This document shows, in pieces, positions 6,036-9,296 of a stretch of 9,296 bases of DNA. Under the pieces are notes generated by a model. The model did no database searches. It worked only from the letters and a program-made list of their open reading frames with translations, and was not told the DNA's origin. The DNA is from Chloroflexota bacterium. GTDB lineage: Bacteria > Chloroflexota > Anaerolineae > Promineifilales > Promineifilaceae. Each line of letters begins with the position of its first letter. Positions within the stretch are counted from its first letter, which is position 1. The translations under genes and the position numbers were made by a program. The stretch lies in NCBI GenBank assembly GCA_003519205.1, contig DOXE01000207.1:1-9296 (forward strand). Reading direction: 5' to 3'.

Positions 6036-7394
6036 ATGGACGAACTACTCATCACAAATGGCCAACTCGTGACCTGGGGGGAGGATAATGAAATCATCGA
6101 CGGTGGAGCGCTCCTGCTGCGTAACGGCCGCATTGCTGCCATCGGTGACAGCCAGATATTGCCTTTGGAACACCCCGAGGTCGAAACAATTGATGCCGGT
6201 GGACAACTAGTCATGCCAGGCAATATTTGCGCTCATACTCATTTCTATGGAGCCTTTGCCCGTGGGATGGCAATACCAGGACCCCCCATGAAAGATTTCC
6301 CGGAAATCTTAAAGCGTCTCTGGTGGCGACTCGACCGCGCCCTAACGACAGAGGACGTTGAATATAGCGCTCTTGTTTGTCTAGTGGATGCCATCAAACA
6401 CGGCACCACGACCCTCATCGATCATCATGCCAGCCCAAATGTGATCGCGGGATCGCTGGATGTGATCGCCGGTGCAGTTGAAAAAGCGGGGCTGCGGGCT
6501 GGTCTTTGTTATGAAGTTACCGACAGAAATGGCCCGGATGGGGCGCAAGCTGGAATTGACGAAAATGTCCGTTATTTAGAGGCACTAAAGGCGGACAACT
6601 CGGGTTTATTATCGGGCACATTCGGACTGCACGCCTCACTAAGCCTGTCCGATGAGACGCTGGCCTCTTGCGTCGACGCAGCCAGCGAGCTTGATACCGG
6701 TTTTCATATACACGTCGCCGAGCATGAAGCGGATGAATATGACTCGTTATACAAATATGATAAAAGAGCCGTCAACCGCCTAGCCCTGGCAGGCATATTG
6801 GGACCAAAGAGTATCGTGGCCCATGCCGTCCATGTTGACCCGGCCGAGAAGAACATGCTAAACGACACTGGAACCTGGGTGACGCATCAACCACGCAGCA
6901 ACATGAATAACGCCGTGGGAGCGGCCGATATTGAAGGCATGTTGCGTCTGGGCATTCCAGTTTGCCTAGGCAATGATGGCTTTAGCAACAACATGTGGGC
7001 CGAATGGAAGACGGCCTACCTGCTGCACAAGGTCGTTCATCGCGATCCCCGCAGGGCGAACGGCATGGATATCGCCCAAATGGCCATCTACAATAATGCG
7101 GCATTGACCGGCATTTTTTGGCCTGAATTACCCATCGGCCGGCTGGAAGTAGGGGCTGCGGCCGACATCATCCTGGTCGATTATCATCCAACCACACCCT
7201 TAACGGCCGGAAACCTTCCCTGGCATATCATCTTTGGTTTTGAGATCGACACGGTTACGACAACCATTGTTGCAGGCCGGGTCTTGATGCGTGATCGACA
7301 ACTGCTCACTCTGGACGAAGCTGAGATCACAGCCAAAAGTCGCGAGCTGGCCAGGGGTGTCTGGCAGCGTTTTGAAGAATTAAGCGTCGGGTAA
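6036..7394 (+). CDS. ssnA: SsnA-like amidohydrolase superfamily protein
   Basis: A 452-residue metal-dependent hydrolase of the amidohydrolase superfamily, closest by motif recall to SsnA of E. coli and clostridia. Shared landmarks are NLWWRLDRAL-like KRLWWRLDRAL (93-103), IDHHASP (128-134), VTDRN (161-165), QPRSNMNN (285-292), and late PTTPL and HIIFG. Metal and catalytic residues are all present: H67 and H69 (HTHFY), H226 with E229 (HIHVAE), H263 (VAHAVH) and D314 (GNDG). The chemistry is expected to be deamination or hydrolysis of a cyclic or purine-like substrate, but the true SsnA substrate is not established. SsnA is often found with selenium-dependent molybdenum hydroxylase or purine genes; none is seen here. 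It is divergent from trxA and 82 bases ahead of cofE on the same strand. Family is firm; exact orthology and substrate are not. Confidence 0.9.
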   Translation: MDELLITNGQLVTWGEDNEIIDGGALLLRNGRIAAIGDSQILPLEHPEVETIDAGGQLVMPGNICAHTHFYGAFARGMAIPGPPMKDFPEILKRLWWRLDRALTTEDVEYSALVCLVDAIKHGTTTLIDHHASPNVIAGSLDVIAGAVEKAGLRAGLCYEVTDRNGPDGAQAGIDENVRYLEALKADNSGLLSGTFGLHASLSLSDETLASCVDAASELDTGFHIHVAEHEADEYDSLYKYDKRAVNRLALAGILGPKSIVAHAVHVDPAEKNMLNDTGTWVTHQPRSNMNNAVGAADIEGMLRLGIPVCLGNDGFSNNMWAEWKTAYLLHKVVHRDPRRANGMDIAQMAIYNNAALTGIFWPELPIGRLEVGAAADIILVDYHPTTPLTAGNLPWHIIFGFEIDTVTTTIVAGRVLMRDRQLLTLDEAEITAKSRELARGVWQRFEELSVG

Positions 7395-7476
7395 TTTTAT
7401 GAAGGATCGTCAGGCTACCTTCTAAAATCATCAAGCGCTGCTAAAATTGGACATATCACTCATCGAGGACGCATCT

Positions 7477-8271
7477 ATGGTTGCTCCCCCAACCACACCA
7501 GGGGCCGGACTAACGCTGAGCCTGGTGGCCGTCTCTAACTTTCCCCTGATCCAACCTGGCGATGATTTATCCAGGATCATCCTCAAACGTTTAAAGGCCA
7601 TGACCCTGTCGTTGATAAATGGTGATATTTTAGTTTTGGCGCACAAGATCGTCTCTAAAGCTGAAGATCGTATCGTAAACCTTGAGGATGTTGTACCTGG
7701 ACCGAAAGCCAGGGAAGTGGCCACAGTCACTGGAAAAGATCCCCGGCTGGTCGAGCTTATCCTCCGGGAGAGCACCGGCATCTCACGGATGCGGGAGGGC
7801 ATGCTGATTGTCCGGCACCGTCTAGGCTTTACCAGCGCAAATGCCGGCATCGATCGCTCAAATGTAGTCCAAAACGAAGATGGGGAGGATGTTCTATTGT
7901 TACCGGCGGATCCCGACGCGTCAGCCTCTCGCCTTCGCCAGGCAATAAAGGAACAAACCGGCGCCGAGGTGGGAATCGTCATCGCCGATAGCCACGGCCG
8001 GCCTTTCCGGCTGGGAACAGTGGGGGTAGCAATTGGCGTCTCAGGCATACCCGCACTATGGGATCGGCGAGGAGAGCAAGATCTCTTCGGTTATGAATTG
8101 TTACATACCGAGGTCGGAACGGCCGACGAAGTAGCATCGGCGGCCAGTTTGCTCATGGGCCAGGCCGCCGAAGGCACGCCCGTTGTCCTAATTCGGGGTC
8201 TAAATCTTCCAGCCATCGATGGCCAGGCAAAAGATTTGATCCGCCCACCCGAACTCGATCTCTATCGATAA
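7477..8271 (+). CDS. cofE: Coenzyme F420-0:L-glutamate gamma-ligase (CofE)
   Basis: CofE adds gamma-linked glutamates to F420-0 using GTP and divalent metal, the last step of F420 synthesis in the cytoplasm. From ATG 7477 the protein has 264 residues. Family marks include PLIQPGDDL near the N-terminus, LVLAHKIVSKAEDRIV, ANAGIDRSN (121-129), LLLPADPDASA, ADSHGRPFRLGTVGVAIGVS (from about 170) and RRGEQDLFGYEL. Archaeal CofE usually reads GRPWR where this has GRPFR. There is no C-terminal nitroreductase domain, so it is CofE-like rather than mycobacterial FbiB-like. GAGGA (7465-7469) sits 7 bases before ATG 7477; a TTG at 7447 would add ten residues but lacks such a site. It may be co-transcribed with the amidohydrolase. 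No other F420 synthesis gene is in view. Confidence 0.93.
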   Translation: MVAPPTTPGAGLTLSLVAVSNFPLIQPGDDLSRIILKRLKAMTLSLINGDILVLAHKIVSKAEDRIVNLEDVVPGPKAREVATVTGKDPRLVELILRESTGISRMREGMLIVRHRLGFTSANAGIDRSNVVQNEDGEDVLLLPADPDASASRLRQAIKEQTGAEVGIVIADSHGRPFRLGTVGVAIGVSGIPALWDRRGEQDLFGYELLHTEVGTADEVASAASLLMGQAAEGTPVVLIRGLNLPAIDGQAKDLIRPPELDLYR

Positions 8272-8363
8272 AGTTTTAAGGTTAATGCGTTATCCTTAAA
8301 CCTATAGGGCAAGAGGGACTATTTTCTGGGATACGCAAGGCGTTTCTTGAGCCGTTTAGTACG

Positions 8364-8386
8364 TAAGACGGATTGCCTTAAGACGG
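8364..8386 (+). repeat. Paired 8-base direct repeat upstream of the lipoprotein gene
   Basis: TAAGACGG occurs at 8364-8371 and 8379-8386, start to start 15 bases, ending 24 bases before the lipoprotein ATG. This could be a tandem operator half-site or chance. No clear -10/-35 pair can be assigned around it. Elsewhere in the 139-base gap, TTTAAGG (8275-8281) pairs with CCTTAAA (8294-8300) in a hairpin just after cofE, but without a T-run. Confidence 0.35.
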
Positions 8387-8410
8387 GTCTCAAGTAACAA
8401 TTGGGGCAGC

Positions 8411-9296
8411 ATGAGGTGGAAGCAAACCATCGGTTCACCCCGATTCTCTCGTACCCCTTACTTGTTCATCATCTTAGGCCTCGGTCTATCGATGTTTGTA
8501 CTGAGCGGCTGTAAGATAGTCCTGGCGGCCAGCATACCTACCCGCATACCAACGGCAGCTTTAAATTTAGGTATCGAGCGTAGTGATGGGAGCTTTATTC
8601 CCCCTACCTGGACCCCTACTCCGCTGACACCGTCACCCACACCTTCCCCACATACGCCCTTACCTGAAAACCCGGCAACGCAAACGCCTCTGCCGATTCC
8701 TACCAATACTCCAGTGACGCCCAGTCCTACACCATCCGATACCCCAACACCATCAGTCACCCCATCGGCGACACCTGATGTCCGGCCGATCATCCAGTAT
8801 GCTTATGATGAAGTGATACCCCTGGAAGCCTTTCCCCGGCCGCCGGGCGATAATGGCTGGGGAGTACATTGGATCCCGACGAATAGCCAGGAACCAGCCG
8901 TTGTGGACCGCTTTGTCGATCAATTGGTGCGTATGCACATTAAATGGGTGGTATTCCTCAACGACAATAGTAACATGACCGACAATGAGTACCTTGTGGA
9001 AAGGCTGGTTGGAGCCGGCATTATGCCCGTTATGCGCGTATACCGCAGCAATCTCTTACCTTATGATGGTGACCTGGGGCCAATGGTGGCTCATTACGTA
9101 GCTAAAGGGGTTTATTACTTCCAACTGTATAACGAACCCAATGTGAATGCAGAAAACAATCAAGGATTCGCCAATCCTAATCAATACGCCGTCACCTGGG
9201 CGGCCGCTGCCCGAGATGTGATCAATAACGGTGGTCTACCCGGAATAGGCGCTTTCAGTCCGGGCGGGGCCTTCAACCACTATGCCTTCCTGGAAG
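8411..9296 (+). CDS. Lipoprotein with Pro/Thr-rich linker and glycosidase-like domain (3' end outside window)
   Basis: An open frame of 295 codons runs off the window. From ATG 8411 it starts MRWKQTIGSPRFSR and continues into a hydrophobic segment (YLFIILGLGLSMFVLSGC). The lipobox LSGC is at 31-34, so C34 would be lipidated and the protein anchored outside the cytoplasmic membrane. Residues ~64-122 form a low-complexity linker of TPTP/SPTP repeats. From ~149 (GWGVHWIPTN) a barrel-like domain begins, with strands such as KWVVFLND, GIMPVMRVY and YYFQLYNEPN. E242 in NEPN is placed like the acid/base glutamate of clan GH-A glycosidases. The partner nucleophile would lie beyond the window. Upstream GGGG (8403-8406) is a weak ribosome binding site. 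Extracellular sugar cleavage is inferred; the family within GH-A is not assigned. Confidence 0.85.
   Translation, partial: MRWKQTIGSPRFSRTPYLFIILGLGLSMFVLSGCKIVLAASIPTRIPTAALNLGIERSDGSFIPPTWTPTPLTPSPTPSPHTPLPENPATQTPLPIPTNTPVTPSPTPSDTPTPSVTPSATPDVRPIIQYAYDEVIPLEAFPRPPGDNGWGVHWIPTNSQEPAVVDRFVDQLVRMHIKWVVFLNDNSNMTDNEYLVERLVGAGIMPVMRVYRSNLLPYDGDLGPMVAHYVAKGVYYFQLYNEPNVNAENNQGFANPNQYAVTWAAAARDVINNGGLPGIGAFSPGGAFNHYAFLE

Noticed and set aside
7431..8048. A 205-codon - strand frame antisense to cofE
   Set aside because: The translation is Ser/Arg/Thr-rich with no domain, and the opposite strand encodes a clear CofE.
8600..8775. Possible tandem DNA repeat
   Set aside because: The repetition is in the protein (TP/SP units) with varied codons; there is no regular DNA period, so it is a low-complexity linker and not a repeat array or CRISPR.
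8458..8793. A Gly/Val-rich - strand frame of 111 codons
   Set aside because: It is the antisense image of the Thr/Pro linker of the lipoprotein; its repetitiveness comes from ACC/CCA-type codons on the + strand.

Overview
This window most likely comes from a member of the Chloroflexota (Anaerolineae- or Caldilineae-like). That placement is an inference from protein flavour: the EF-Tu and L7/L12 sequences, a stand-alone CofE ligase for coenzyme F420, and a small helical protein downstream of rplL of a kind I associate with this phylum. No rRNA or other decisive marker is present, so the class-level call is tentative.

The left half (1-4770) is a translation and secretion cluster, all on the + strand. 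It runs: 3' end of tuf (EF-Tu domains II-III), rpmG (L33), tRNA-Trp(CCA), secE, nusG, rplK (L11), rplA (L1), a 309-base RNA leader, rplJ (L10), rplL (L7/L12), and a long intrinsic terminator. The order tuf-rpmG-trnW-secE-nusG-rplK-rplA-rplJ-rplL is a classic bacterial arrangement. rpoB and rpoC, which often follow rplL, are absent here. Two RNA-level autoregulatory devices can be read: a putative L1-binding hairpin abutting the rplA ribosome binding site, and an L10 leader followed by an attenuator with a recognisable competing antiterminator pairing. NusG is unusual in carrying a ~106-residue, very acidic N-terminal extension.

The right half (4771-9296) is a set of apparently unrelated single genes. 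A 149-residue helical protein of unknown function sits just after the rplL terminator. Thioredoxin (trxA) is on the - strand with its own promoter and terminator. Divergent from it lies an SsnA-like amidohydrolase with all metal ligands present, then cofE (F420-0:gamma-glutamyl ligase), then the 5' part of a lipoprotein with a Pro/Thr-rich linker and a glycosidase-like (clan GH-A-like) domain that runs off the window. CofE suggests an F420-using organism, but no other F420 gene is visible.

I see no transposons, CRISPR arrays, prophage genes or defence islands. The most interesting items are the NusG acidic extension, the L10-leader attenuator logic, the base-composition break between tuf and the rest of the cluster, the unassigned helical protein, and the partial lipoprotein.
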